From Saprospiraceae bacterium (lineage in GTDB: Bacteria; Bacteroidota; Bacteroidia; Chitinophagales; Saprospiraceae), in assembly GCA_016714445.1 (NCBI GenBank), contig JADJNF010000001.1:310001-374000 (forward strand): 64,000 bases of DNA. The letters run 5' to 3'. Below, piece by piece: positions 35,801-47,700 of the stretch. The notes below the pieces were generated by a model. It was not told where the DNA came from and did no database searches. It saw only the letters and a list, made by a program, of their open reading frames with translations. Both the position numbers and the translations under genes were made by a program. How positions within the stretch are numbered: the stretch's first letter is position 1; the number at the start of each line of letters is the position of its first letter.

Positions 35801-38800
35801 CGTCATCCTGTGGGCTATATTCTCCAGCATTAGGCTGAGGGAATCCTACCGGAAATTTATGACTAAATGTCCTGTTATTATTATGCGTTCCGTTTAAGCC
35901 TATACTACCACAGTTTGGAGCTGTGGAAGCTCTTCTGATTTCAAACCTTATATCGGAGCAGTTATCATGTGAACCATTATCAACATCTTCTGCAAATAAT
36001 TTTGCCTGAGCATCAGGAATTGTATCAAAACCAACCTGATATCCAGGGGTAAGACCTATTACCAAATCGCGTTTTGCAACAGGAACAGGTGCTGTTCTAT
36101 CCTGAACATTGACTGAAATAACCTGATGTGCAGATTCATTTCCACAACAATCAATGGCTGTATATTTAAATTCATAGACTCCACAAGGTACGCCGAATGC
36201 TCTCCATTGATTTCCAACTTTAATTACAGAAATACCTGGTGTGGATGATTTTACCGTGTATGTTGGTGCAATGTCGCAATTATCATGCAATTCCCAAACC
36301 GGAGGAAGTACCAAGTCTGCTGAACAATCCCAAGGTCGGGTACTTACAATGGTATCTTTTACTGAAAAAGTAGGAGCAACAGTATCTATTGCTTTAATCA
36401 CTTGTGTACATTTTGAAACTATACCCTGACACCAATCCAATACTGTCCATGTACGAATAACTTTTTTATTTCCATGACAATGCGGACCACAAGCGTCTAT
36501 GACCTGATCAGAGTAGGTGGTATAATATTCACAAACTCCCTGTACTGGTATGTTAACGTTTCCTCTGGTAAAATAAGGATAAGCAGAAGTTACCCCGCGA
36601 GCCGCAGCTATTGCTTCAGGACTAACATCGTCTTTACAACTTAATTCAACTAAATCTACAGGACAAGTCCATGCTACATTTGTTAAAACATTAAATATCT
36701 GGTCACACGCAGCAGTGTTACCGCTTCCATCTGTTACAATCCATTTACGTAATAAGAAACCACCATTACATCCATCTACAAATTTATGCGTTGTAAATAC
36801 TGCAGTAACTACATCACAACCATCAGTCCATACCGGTCTGTCAGTGGCTGTATTTGGATTTTTTTCAGCAAGAATAGCATCTACATCATAACAATTCAGA
36901 TCTCTTCCTGCGTTACAAACTATAACCGGTGGAGTTTTGTCTTCGACCAAAATTTTACCCCAACAATAATTACCACATGGTATACCTACAGAAAAAGTAA
37001 GCTCTTTATTCAAATATTGGCTGACATCATTTGTGCAAATCACTTTACCATTTGGATCTTTCACTTCTACAAAATAGAAGGATGCAGGCCCGGTAAGTGG
37101 TGCTGCCAGAAGTTGATCAGGGGTCAGTTTTGCTCCGCAATTATCATCCACAGTCAAGTTGATTTTATTGTGACAGCTGATTGGTTCATCTGCAAAATCA
37201 AATATACCGGACAATGGTGTAGAAAAGAGCATACCACTTACACCGGATATTAGATTTACACTACCAAATGTGATTACCGGGCAATGTTTACTGCTTCCAA
37301 GAGAATAATCTACTGCATCCAAAAAGTTTGCAGCATCAGGAGAGCAATACAATGACCAATTTAATCCACCATCGGTGGTAGTATAAATGGCTCCTCTGGC
37401 ACCAACCAATATACCAATATTTTCATCAATCCAGGCCATATCCTGAATTTCAACAGGTCTTGTGCCAACAATAATGTGAGGAATATTCGTAAACTCAGTC
37501 CAGGTAGCACCTCCATCAATAGATTTTGCCGCTCTACCTGCAATATAACTAATTACATAACCAATTCTTCCTGTTGGTTCAAACCATATTTCGTTGATAT
37601 TTGCAGCATTTGTTGCATTAAATTGATAAGGTATTGTAAAACCTACCGTAGTTTGTTTCCAGGTAGCACCGCCATCAATCGTTTTATAAATTCTTGATCT
37701 CGTTGTACTAATCCAACCTGTTTTCGCATCTGAAAAGAACACATTCAAAAAACCAACATTGTTAGGAGATGGTGCATTAGCAGCCGGAGTAAAGGTTGGA
37801 CTGGTTATCGGAATATTGGTCCAGGTCTTACCACCATCCGTGCTCTTAATCAATAAGGTGAAATTGGAAACTACCCAAACAGTATTTGGATCAGAATATT
37901 CTACCGCTATAAATGGTCCCTGAGCAATTGGGTAACCTGTAGCTTGCGTCCAGGTAAGTCCACCATCCTGTGTGTAATAAATAAATCCTTCTGAATTAAA
38001 AGCACCTACAGCAACTCCATTTTTTGCATCACTAAATCTGACTGAGTAAAATGTTACAAATGAAGGCGCAGCTTGAATGGCGTTCCATGACGATCCACCA
38101 TCTGTCGTCTTATAAATGTAGCCACCAGTGGAAGCCGCCCACCCCAATACATTTCCTCTTGCATCAGTGCTGCAGTTGGTAAGGTTACTTTCCTTTAAAT
38201 AATATATGTCATTAAATCCGCTTGACAAATTGGTACCATCCAGTTGCTGCCAGGTACATCCATCATCAGTACTTCTCCAGATACTACTATTACTTCCAAC
38301 TGCATAACCCTCACTGCCTTCAAATTCCATATCAGCTATTGCAGCAGATGTTACATCCAAAACTTTAGTCAGGTAATTTATCACATAAGCCTGTCCAGGT
38401 ACAAGACCACTGATATTAATTGCTCCATTTCCGCTAATAGGTGTAGATGAATTTAGTGTTGTAGCATTTATAGCTACAGCGCCAGGTTCAGATAATACCA
38501 GATTTAAACGATTGGATTGACAAAATCCGATATCTGCTCTTATATTAGTATATGTACCTTTGGTTAAGTTTGAAAAGGTAAAAGTGGAAACACCGGTTAT
38601 ACTTGAAAATCCGGACTGTGATGTACCGTCTTTATCCAACTGTACAAAATAGCTCTGCGTCGGTACCAAGCCAGTAATGGTAATAAAACCATCATTTTTA
38701 CCGCAAGCTGTTGGATTTCTGAAATCTGTTATGGTCAAATTTGTATTAATTCCCACAAATAATACCACTGGACCAATTGAATTAGTAACACAACCATTCA

Positions 38801-41435
38801 GGCTGGCATATATATTTGTATAAGTACCAGCCAACAATCCTGTTACAATAGCTATACCGGCGACAGGGGTAACTGTAGTAGATTGATTAAAACCACTTTG
38901 ATCAGTGTATGAAATGGTGTAAGCAATTCCATTGGATAATCCTAAAATCTGGAAACTACCGTTTGAATTATTACAGGTAGAAGGTTGAGTAACAACACCT
39001 AATGAAATAGATGTTAAATTATTAAATGGTGCCAATTCAGCAGATACAAAATTTGATTTACATCCACCGTTAACCACAAATATTTTTGTGTAAGATGCTC
39101 CTCTTAAATTTGATATTGTAAATGTGCTACCATTTGCAGTAAAATTTAAAGGTGCTACAGCAGTTCCATTAAGCGTATAATTGAGTACATAATTTTGTCC
39201 TGAAATCAAGCCACCAATTCTGATTGAACCATTGGTAAGTGCACATCCGGATGGATTAGTAATCGCTTCAAGCGTAATTTCCGGTGCATTTGGATCTTTA
39301 AGTGTAGCTGCTACTGCATTAGATATTACATTTAAATTGGTTACTTTTATATCGGTATAATCACCATTGTCCAGATTTCCCAATGTATAGCTACCGGACA
39401 CGTCAGTTGTAATGGCTAAAGGAAGCTGATCCACACCATCTTTCTTATAAGTCAGAGAATATTGATACAATTTAATCATTCCGGATATAATAAATGATCC
39501 ATCGTTCAAATCACATGCAGTTGGTGATTTTACTGCAGTTACAGTAATAATTGGCGTATTGGTATCTGAACCTACTGCCGGGGCAAGTACATTTGATCGA
39601 CAACCATCAGCGGTTGTTACAGTCAATTGTTCATATACACCACTATTCAAATTTCCCAAAGTATAATTAACATCATTGGCAATAAATGGTACATTATGGT
39701 ATTTAAACATGTCACCACTTTGTACATAAAATACCAATCCTGAAGGAGTTGCTTTTATTGCATTATAAAATACTGTTCCATTGGGACTGTTTAAAAGGGG
39801 CAATATCTGCCATGTAGCACCACCATTTGATGTCTTATAAATTACACCACCCTGACCTACACCGGCCACATATCCGTTGTCTCTGTCATAAAAATCAATG
39901 GCTCTGATATTGAATGTTTGGGTATTCTGATTTGCATCAAATATATTGGTAAGTGTACTGACCGACCAGGTAACTCCACCATCTGTTGTTTTTAAGACTT
40001 TACCACCAAATCCATCTATTGGATTTCCTGATTGAAATGCTACAATATAACCATAATCCCCATCAAAAAACTGTAGATCATTAACTGTCAGACTTGAATT
40101 AGGATTTATACCAGCAGGAGTTCCGTACGTTTTAAAAAGGTCGACCCATGTAGCACCACCATTAGTTGTTTTAAGAATTATAAAATTCTGACCTTGAGGA
40201 GCTGCAACAGGACTTGTTATTCCGGTTACTGTTAAAAATTGTCGGAACGCAACTCCTGTATTGACCAATCTTACGTCTCGGATCGCATTTGAATTTACTG
40301 TGAATGTTCCAAGACCATTTGTATTGATTACAGGTGCACCGGGATCAGCCACATTCTTTCCAAATAATCTGTATTTCTGATAAACTACCCCATTTGTTGT
40401 AGCAGTAAATGTCATTCTGTTATTTGAAACAGATGGTGCTGAAAATACGTTGGTATTAAGATTTACCCAAGCCACTCCATTCCAACCTTGGACATAAATC
40501 GAGTTGGAAGCATATGTACCAAGGAAAAAACTTGTAGTCGTATTCAACTCCACTTCTATACCACTGATTGGGTATGGACTGGCAGGAGTGACTTCAAATA
40601 TGGTTTGATTAACATAATTTGATCCTGAAACAAAAGAAAGCGTAGTAGCCGCATTGTTGTCAATTAAATTACCGACATTTCCAGTAGAAATTGGTAAAGT
40701 AGTAGCAACCGACGAAACTCTAAACAATTCACTTCCCACAAAATATAAAGGCTGTCCTACATAATACTTATTTGTTCCCGGATTAGTCACTGTCACAGAT
40801 TGTACCCCTCCAGCAGCATTGATAACCACTGTCGCCCTGGCTAGTGCAGTTACTGCTGAGGAAGACCCAGTCACAGAACCAGTTCCCAAGGTGATGGGTA
40901 CATTCAAATATGTACCAGGCGAATATATCCCTGATGGAACGGGAACACTTAATGGAACTGTATTTACCGTGGATAAATTTCCAGTTACATAATTTTGATT
41001 CAATGGAGAACCAGTGGTGGTACTCACAGAATTACCAACAGCATACGCAGTGTTGGCATCTACTGTAAAAATGTTTGATAGTGCAGAAGTTGCGTAAATG
41101 GAAGGTACATTTTGCAAAATCCAGGTAGCTCCACCATCTGTAGTTTTCACTAAACCACTTACAGGATAATTGGAAATTGCATAGCCTATGTTGGCATCAG
41201 CCATTTCAACTTGAGTCAGGGACGCAATAGAAACCTCTTTAAAAGATCTGCCATTGTCTGTGCTCACTTTCACATTTGAGCCACCAATAATAACCTTGCC
41301 ATCTTTTGTATCCACAGTTAAATTAGTGGTAGTATTGACATGGATGTCAAAATTTCCATCTATACACTGATTTTGGCTTACCAAACTTGACAAGGAGATA
41401 ATAACGAGAGAAAACGTAAGTAATAAATACTTCAT
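32874..41435 (-). CDS. Giant secreted protein: Ycf48/sialidase-like repeats, dockerin, cohesin-like domain, T9SS type A tail
   Basis: The 2853-residue product has a signal peptide (about 1-20). A first block of beta-propeller repeats of the form KTTDGGATW follows, interrupted by an F5/8C-like module (about 280-370). Next come about five ~85-residue repeats of the form P-x-A-C-x-x-N-D-G ... I-x-G-L ... G-x-Y-T-x-I, then a second propeller block with at least seven 'DGG-x-TW' blades. A long cysteine-rich HYR-like region leads to a dockerin type I pair (about 2500-2565, with Asp2542 in DANNDGKISASDL), a cohesin-like domain (about 2625-2765, GEMIEIPV and SGYQFTMNL), and a T9SS type A sorting domain (last ~85 residues, YQNEPNPF ... 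YDVTGKLV). It is likely a surface scaffold or adhesin; no hydrolase motif was seen. The reading frame is intact throughout. Confidence 0.9.
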   Translation of the reverse strand: MKYLLLTFSLVIISLSSLVSQNQCIDGNFDIHVNTTTNLTVDTKDGKVIIGGSNVKVSTDNGRSFKEVSIASLTQVEMADANIGYAISNYPVSGLVKTTDGGATWILQNVPSIYATSALSNIFTVDANTAYAVGNSVSTTTGSPLNQNYVTGNLSTVNTVPLSVPVPSGIYSPGTYLNVPITLGTGSVTGSSSAVTALARATVVINAAGGVQSVTVTNPGTNKYYVGQPLYFVGSELFRVSSVATTLPISTGNVGNLIDNNAATTLSFVSGSNYVNQTIFEVTPASPYPISGIEVELNTTTSFFLGTYASNSIYVQGWNGVAWVNLNTNVFSAPSVSNNRMTFTATTNGVVYQKYRLFGKNVADPGAPVINTNGLGTFTVNSNAIRDVRLVNTGVAFRQFLTVTGITSPVAAPQGQNFIILKTTNGGATWVDLFKTYGTPAGINPNSSLTVNDLQFFDGDYGYIVAFQSGNPIDGFGGKVLKTTDGGVTWSVSTLTNIFDANQNTQTFNIRAIDFYDRDNGYVAGVGQGGVIYKTSNGGATWQILPLLNSPNGTVFYNAIKATPSGLVFYVQSGDMFKYHNVPFIANDVNYTLGNLNSGVYEQLTVTTADGCRSNVLAPAVGSDTNTPIITVTAVKSPTACDLNDGSFIISGMIKLYQYSLTYKKDGVDQLPLAITTDVSGSYTLGNLDNGDYTDIKVTNLNVISNAVAATLKDPNAPEITLEAITNPSGCALTNGSIRIGGLISGQNYVLNYTLNGTAVAPLNFTANGSTFTISNLRGASYTKIFVVNGGCKSNFVSAELAPFNNLTSISLGVVTQPSTCNNSNGSFQILGLSNGIAYTISYTDQSGFNQSTTVTPVAGIAIVTGLLAGTYTNIYASLNGCVTNSIGPVVLFVGINTNLTITDFRNPTACGKNDGFITITGLVPTQSYFVQLDKDGTSQSGFSSITGVSTFTFSNLTKGTYTNIRADIGFCQSNRLNLVLSEPGAVAINATTLNSSTPISGNGAINISGLVPGQAYVINYLTKVLDVTSAAIADMEFEGSEGYAVGSNSSIWRSTDDGCTWQQLDGTNLSSGFNDIYYLKESNLTNCSTDARGNVLGWAASTGGYIYKTTDGGSSWNAIQAAPSFVTFYSVRFSDAKNGVAVGAFNSEGFIYYTQDGGLTWTQATGYPIAQGPFIAVEYSDPNTVWVVSNFTLLIKSTDGGKTWTNIPITSPTFTPAANAPSPNNVGFLNVFFSDAKTGWISTTRSRIYKTIDGGATWKQTTVGFTIPYQFNATNAANINEIWFEPTGRIGYVISYIAGRAAKSIDGGATWTEFTNIPHIIVGTRPVEIQDMAWIDENIGILVGARGAIYTTTDGGLNWSLYCSPDAANFLDAVDYSLGSSKHCPVITFGSVNLISGVSGMLFSTPLSGIFDFADEPISCHNKINLTVDDNCGAKLTPDQLLAAPLTGPASFYFVEVKDPNGKVICTNDVSQYLNKELTFSVGIPCGNYCWGKILVEDKTPPVIVCNAGRDLNCYDVDAILAEKNPNTATDRPVWTDGCDVVTAVFTTHKFVDGCNGGFLLRKWIVTDGSGNTAACDQIFNVLTNVAWTCPVDLVELSCKDDVSPEAIAAARGVTSAYPYFTRGNVNIPVQGVCEYYTTYSDQVIDACGPHCHGNKKVIRTWTVLDWCQGIVSKCTQVIKAIDTVAPTFSVKDTIVSTRPWDCSADLVLPPVWELHDNCDIAPTYTVKSSTPGISVIKVGNQWRAFGVPCGVYEFKYTAIDCCGNESAHQVISVNVQDRTAPVPVAKRDLVIGLTPGYQVGFDTIPDAQAKLFAEDVDNGSHDNCSDIRFEIRRASTAPNCGSIGLNGTHNNNRTFSHKFPVGFPQPNAGEYSPQDDDEGKYVKFCCEDLDAVLVDVNGDGVLDTGYHEVILRVWDDGNKDGCVGCYITPTTNNPTPHQDNYNDTWSFIKVECKVPPVISCPADATIFCDWAIETNPQQGTPGQAISSAKSTDGVDFVKTGLPQAYGACFYPAISYWDKLELNQCKQGWIRRTFIIREKGNTRTCVQNIRVNESLLERDWIVTPPNANIEKITACDGPTAAQIAQFEPTWVAGPCDVIGISHKVWQFDFEDGVCRKWKVEYKLVNWCDNDERGPYYKYFVREDTKAPEITCRDTMYAQGADCKLKGLSFSKTAIDEGGCINEGWMKWEVYIDLWADGSNDYLFSSFEAPGTNGAVRLINGDQVKVYYVAPTINGGKVTVKLPDSEIIEGKMSNHKIVWKVADGCHNFASCHENFMVVDKKPPTPYCVSLSTALMEVPAGSTGLPMVELWARDFDKGSFDGDVNWPCTPQEDLLFTFENWYPQTNDTIISNQLVNIDVEHYFELTATGRKAYLITNNSAKVRYLNGELQRWLPAAKSSAKVWTSVSLGGQTSNNVDVKMTVWDKKFNHDFCWVSLHLICNGNGCPGINDGSKIAGNVRTEAGQGVRNVAIFVESTTLPEFPISQMTDANGNFEIDILADTGLSARKNGDYINGVSTLDLVMIQRHILDIQSFTSPYKLIASDANNDGKISASDLTDLRKLILGTTNELPKNESWRFPISSQSMDIVNPFPYVEKMIAHPGYANGNYDFIAVKIGDVNGNANTDITNPMVEPRTDKNVMLTVEEQYAAAGEMIEIPVTSANFKDVSGYQFTMNLKGAGFVSVLPGLLDVNSNNVGLISNSVVTMSYASGDNISTNENDVLFTIVLKADKATKVSEMLSLNSLVTKAESYDSDYKVGKISLDVRTLPITNIELYQNEPNPFRGLTTVSFNMPKAAFATLSIYDVTGKLVTVRNIDAVKGLNSEIFNREQLGSSGILYYTLESGDYSATKKMIIVE

Positions 41436-41791
41436 GGGATTGAGTTTTGGTTAAAATATTCACAGGTCTTAAAACAAAATAAATGAGAATACTTTGTTTT
41501 AAATAAAAAATGTTTGCCAAAACCATGATGAAGAGACCTAAAAAAAATGCCTTAACCTACTTAATTGCAGGGAGTTAATAAAATTTTGAGTTTTCTTATT
41601 TATGTAACATCACAGAAAATGAATGATCATATTCCTGCTTCGGCGCCACAAACGTACGAATATTAGAAATTAATTAAAAATTTTCAAAACTATATTTTCT
41701 TCAATTGATTAAATTTTTTCAAAATACCTTTGATTCCCTATTAGTCACTATATTTGTACAACTTTTTAATCTGTATCAAATTCAACCACAG
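41436..41791. other. Divergent intergenic region between giant genes
   Basis: This AT-rich stretch lies between the leftward 2853-residue gene and the rightward SdrD-B-like gene. The + strand promoter is at 41729-41756. A near match to the -7 box with one base missing lies in the minus-strand leader (about 41477-41483). No gene or terminator was recognised. Confidence 0.45.
41729..41756 (+). promoter_or_regulatory. Promoter for the first SdrD-B-like giant gene
   Basis: TTTG (41729-41732), a 16-base spacer and a perfect TATATTTG (41749-41756) place transcription start near 41763. This lies downstream of the TTG at 41705 and so favours the ATG at 41792. Confidence 0.5.
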
Positions 41792-44700
41792 ATGCTTAAC
41801 CAAAACACATTAAATAATTATTGTAATCATATTACCTTAAGAATATTTTCTTTATTTCTATTATTAGCGTGTTTTGATAAAGTATCACTTCATGGTCAAG
41901 ACATTATTGTAAGAATTTTTGATGACCGGGATGGGAGTGGAGTATTTAATGCAGGTGATGTTTTTATTACAGGTTTTACCCCTGAGCTATGGAGTGGAGG
42001 TACGAATACTTTTATCCCATTTGTAGAAGGACCAGTAGGTAGATATAATTTTAGTGGAGTCCCTCCCGGCACCTATACAATTATGATAGAGACCATCAAT
42101 GGAGCATTTACAATCATGCCAAATCAGTCATACAGCAGTGGTGAAACATTAGGTGTTAATTTCAGTGGACCACCTGAAACTATTGATATAGGCTTTTACA
42201 GAGGCGCTGAGATTGGAAATTATGCCTGGGAAGATATGGATGGAGACGGTATACAGGAATTGGGAGAACCACCCGTATCAGGGCTATTGGTCGAAATTTA
42301 TGATGATGACGGTATTCTGGCAGGCTCAGATATAACCGATGCTGCTGGTGCGTATTTAATAACCGGGATTGTGCCCGGCATCAATTTTCATCTGCAATTT
42401 TATGTTCCTGCAGGATTTGATCGTTTTACCAAGTTTAATGCATTTGGTTTTCCAGGGCTGACAGTAGATAGTGATGCCAATCCTGATTTATTGGCAGCTG
42501 ATTATGGCCAATCAGACAGATTTGATCTTTCCAGTGGTCAAACCAATGTCACAGGTGATGTGGGTGTTTGGAAGTTTGGTAAAATGAGCGGTGTTTCATG
42601 GAACGATTGTAATGGAAATGGAATAAAAGACGATGGTAATGTCATGCCGACAGGAGACTACTCCATTTTTGACCGTACTACAGGACAACTGATTGCTACG
42701 AATACTGACAACAACGGAACATATAATTTTGATGAATTGCCTCCGGGAAGCTATTATATTTTATTTAATATTATCCCTGATCCACCTCCACCTGGATTTT
42801 CTTTAGTGACGCCCAATCAGGGAGGCCCTACCATGGACAGTAACCCTACGCAGGATTCAGGGATTTATTTTTTTAATATCAGAAGTGGAGATGTATTGAC
42901 CAATGTGGATGGAGGTTATACAGAGACTTTCACTTTGCCTGGCAACGTATTTGAAGATATTGCGTTGGATGGAGTCATTGATTCCGGTGATGATGGAATC
43001 GGTGCTGCCACCGTTGAGTTACTCTATGGCTGCCCTGGTGGTGCTGTAATTAAGTCAGTCGTAACTACCTCTGACGGACAATATAGTTTTACCAATGTCC
43101 CTTCTGGTTCATATACCATAAAAGTAGTATTAAGCGGTGATTTACTTACTTTGACGCCATCGACACCTTTGGAATATTGTGTGCAGATTGGTTGTGGCCA
43201 ACCCGATCCGGAAGAGTATATTTTTGGATTTGGAGATTTATGTGGTATACCATCTGCTCCTGGAGAAGTAGAATTGGCTATCTGTCCTGCAGATGTTCCT
43301 TATGATTATGAAGGTATAAATATAAATGACGATCTTTTTGGTGATGAATTTACTCTACCTAATATAACAACATCCCTCGGTTGTGATAGTATTGTGCGAA
43401 TAAATGCCAGAATTCTCAGGATGGATGGAGAAATAAAACTTTTATCCTGTGTGAACAGCACTTATACACTTGCTTTTGACATGGATGATATCATTCAGTC
43501 CACAAACGATTATGATCAGATAGAATATAGTTGGTTTAATAACAATATACTTATAGGAAACGCATCAACTCTGGTCACGACAAGAACCGGACTTTTTACC
43601 CTTAGGATAACCGTCAATAAATTTGGAACAGATTGTATCTCAAATTTTGATTTTAATATAAATCCTTTAGATCTGAAATCGCCAAAACCAATGTTAAATG
43701 GCACAGATAAAGTTTGTTTAGATAACAAAAACGATATAATTTTTATTCCTAATCCGATTTCAGGTACTACTTATGAGTGGACTTATCCGGATACTTTTAT
43801 AAATGTAACCCTCTCAGTACTTAAAGATAGTATTTTTATTAACTGGAACATTGATACCACAGCAAATGTATGTGTCAGAGCAAATAATGGATGTGGATGG
43901 AGTGATTTCAATTGTATTTCAGTAAAACCTAATATTACACCTAAACCAAACATTTTTGCTAAAGATAGTATTTGTCTGAATAACAGCACTTTGTTGTATA
44001 CCAACAGTGCTGACACCATTTTTTTCTGGAACATAACCAATGATACTCTGTATACAGGCAAACAAACCAAAAAAGATTCATTAGATATTGTGTGGGATAC
44101 TGATGGTTATAAATATATTTCACTTGTTGCAGTCAAGGATGGCTGTGCCTCTTTGCCGACCCTGGATTCTCTGTTAGTTTTTTCTCCATCTATCCCACCT
44201 ATTTTAAACTGCTCGAGTACCAATAGTTCGGTGACTTTTACATGGACTGATCCTTCTGATGTAAAAAACTATATCTTCAATCCTTCAGGTGGATTTTCCG
44301 GCACTCATTCCCTTGGATCTGAGTACACCATAACCGGTTTACCATCCGGACAATCTGTTTCTCTTGATATTGAAGTCATATCATCTAATCCTTGTGGCAA
44401 CTATACGATAGCACAAAAAACCTGTACAACCCAGGATTGTATTCCTCCTGTTGTTATGCTCGATGCTTCAGAAACAATTCTTTGTTTGGGTCCTAATTCA
44501 GGATTGGTTACTCTTAGTGCTTCTACCCTACCAATAACTGCTGGTGTTGGATTATTCAGTGGACCGGGAGTAGATAATGCTAATGCTGTTTTTGATCCAA
44601 ATATCGCAGGAGTAGGAACACATACCATATCATACAATTTTACCGCTACTGCAGATAATTGTATGGCAAATTCATCCATTGTAATTCAGGTTAAAGCAAC

Positions 44701-47700
44701 CCCAATTGCAGATTTTAATGTTAGTAATAATATTATATGTATCGACGATGTAACCAATGTCAATTATACCGGAAATCCTGCCAATGCTTCTGTGACCTGG
44801 ATAATTCCAAATGAAGGCATGGCAAGTCCATCTTCGATAAGTCCATTTGATATCAGATGGTCGGCGATCGGAGATTTTATAATTAAAGCTGTAGCAAGCA
44901 CTAATGGCTGTGTTTCAGATACCATAAGTAAATCTGTCAAAATAGAGCCGGCATTAAGTATACCTGTCATAAATTGTCAAAACATAGGGCAAAACGACAT
45001 TTCTTTTGCCTGGGATGCAATCTCAACAGCAGGATATGAAGTGCTCATTGATGATATATCGCGAGGTAATATTACAACAACACAATATACAGAAAGCGGT
45101 CTTGCCATAGATACCGATGTAAAAATCACAGTCCGTGCCCTAAGTAATAACAGTTGTCCCGGTACGGAGAGTTCAGCTATATGCCGTACATCTGATTGCC
45201 TACCGCTTGTTTTCATTTTTCCTAATGATACCATACAGGCTTGTCAGAATACTACCCCTTCCATCGTAAATTTATCTGCCACCATCGGAGGAAATGTAAA
45301 TCCGTCAGGTTTGGTTTGGACTTCTTCCTGTATTTCCTGTCTAAATTCAGTTGCCGGTACTTTTGATCTGTCATTGGCAAATATTGGTCGTCACACTATA
45401 TATACTTCCTATACCAGTGGTTCATGTGTCTATACCGATTCAATCATTGTAATCATTAAACTTAAACCAATAGCAAATATTCAACTTGCAACTGATACAA
45501 TATGTGTTACTGATGTTTTACCTGTATTAATGTCGGGTACTTTTGCCCCAGGTATTTTAAATTCCTGGCTTGATGGCTCAATATATATTCAAAACATATC
45601 AGGAAATACAGTATTCTTCAAATGGCCTACTCCGGGCAATTACAATATAAGTCTTGTTTCTGTATTGGATGGTTGTATGTCAGACGAAATTTCACGCTCA
45701 GTGGTAGTCGAACCTGCAATAGAAATACCTTCTATTTCCTGTCAGAATGTAAGTCAGAATAGCTTGACTTTTGGTTGGAATAATGTCACCTCTGGTGGAT
45801 ATGAAATTCTTATTAATGACGTATCACGTGGTACCATTTCCACAACTCAATTCACTGAAAGCGGTTTGACTGTGGATACCGATGTAAAGATCACCGTAAG
45901 AGCCATAAGTAATAACAATTGTCCAGGTACAGAAGCTTCGACTACATGTCGCACGTCTGACTGTCCACAACTTACTTTTACATTTCCGCTGGATACAATC
46001 GACGCATGTCAAAACGCGTCTCCTTCGATCATCAATTTATCTGCCACTATCGGAGGAAATGTAAATCCAACCGGTTTGACATGGACTTCTAACTGTATTT
46101 CTTGTATAAATTCGATCAATGGTACTTTTGATCTTTCTCAGGCAAATGTGGGAAGACATACTATATATGCTACTTATACAAACGGTTCCTGCATGTACAA
46201 TGATTCGATCATAGTATTCATAAAACTCAAGCCTACGCTGAATATTCAGATTACTGAAGATACCATTTGTATAACTGACATTTTACCTGTGACTATTTCC
46301 GGCACATCTGTACCAGGAATGATGTATGCATGGCTTAATGGTGCTTCATATATTCAAAGTACTACAGGAAATACGGTATTTTTCAAATGGCAGACACCTG
46401 GCATTTATGATATAAGACTTGTTTCCAGATTGGATGGTTGTATGTCAGAAGAAGTAGCTCAGACTATTACTGTGGAACCGGAATTAGTAATACCGGTGAT
46501 CAATTGTGTAGAAAGTCTGGATAGCATCACTATCAACTGGACTCAAGACAATTGCGCAGATCAATATGTCGTGCTGGTGAACAGTCAAACAGTCAGTACC
46601 CAAAGTACTAATTCATTTATTATAAAAAATCTGTCTGTCGGACAATCTGTAGATATACAAATCCAATCTATCAGTAAGTGTGCTTGTCCGGGAGTAGTTT
46701 CAGTGATCAAAACATGTAAGACTCAGGATTGTCCAACTGTTTCACTTTCTTTTCCACAGGACACGCTTACTTTTTGTTTGAGTGACAATCCACAAAATCA
46801 GATTCTTTCAGCCACAGTTACGGGAGGCAACACATCAGGAATCCTTCAGTGGAATGGAATCGGAGTCTCAAATAATAATGTCTTTTCACCAATTGTTGCA
46901 GGGGTTGGGGTACACCAGATCACTGCGGAATATATGCTGGGTTCTTGCAATTATACAAAAGTACTTGTGGCTGTAGTGAACAACTCCATTGCTCCTGCAT
47001 TAACGGCCAATGATACCATATGTGTTACTGAAACGCTCAGGTTGAATATTTCAGTATTTAATCCAAATGCCACACTGGAATTTACAGATGGTAAAAACAA
47101 TTTGATTGAAACCCTTCCGGGAAATGCTTTTAACTTTAAATGGAACACTTCAGGCACTTATAAAATTTCTGCTTTTACAATGAACAAAGGTTGTAAATCA
47201 GAATTGACTTCAAAATCTGTTGTAGTTGAACCTGAATTACCACCATTGGCTTTAAAATGTTCATCTTCAGCTACTTCTGTAACCATTGACTGGACTGATC
47301 AAGACTGCGCAAAAGAATATATAGTAACAGCAAATAGTATGTTGAATCCTGCACAAATCGATAATACATTTACTTTACAGAATTTATTGCCAGGACAGTC
47401 TGTAAATTTTATTGTGCAAGGCATCTCTCAATGCGCGTGTCCTGACAGGATGGAAAACATAACCTGCAGGGTACCCGACTGCCCCAATGTAAATATATTA
47501 ATATCGGGACCTGTAACCGCAAATATTGGAGCTGATGTTACGCTTTCTCTTCAAAATAATAATTGGACAGGCTTAAATTTGGATTCAATCGTTTGGACTT
47601 CCAATAACAAAACATTGTGTACAGGAAATTGTCAGCAGATCTCATTTAAAGTACCCGAAACAGAAACAAATTATGAAGTAATGGTTTATTTCAATTCGGT

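Noticed and set aside
41705..41791. TTG start adding 29 residues to protein C
   Set aside because: It lies upstream of a good promoter and would displace the signal peptide from the N-terminus.
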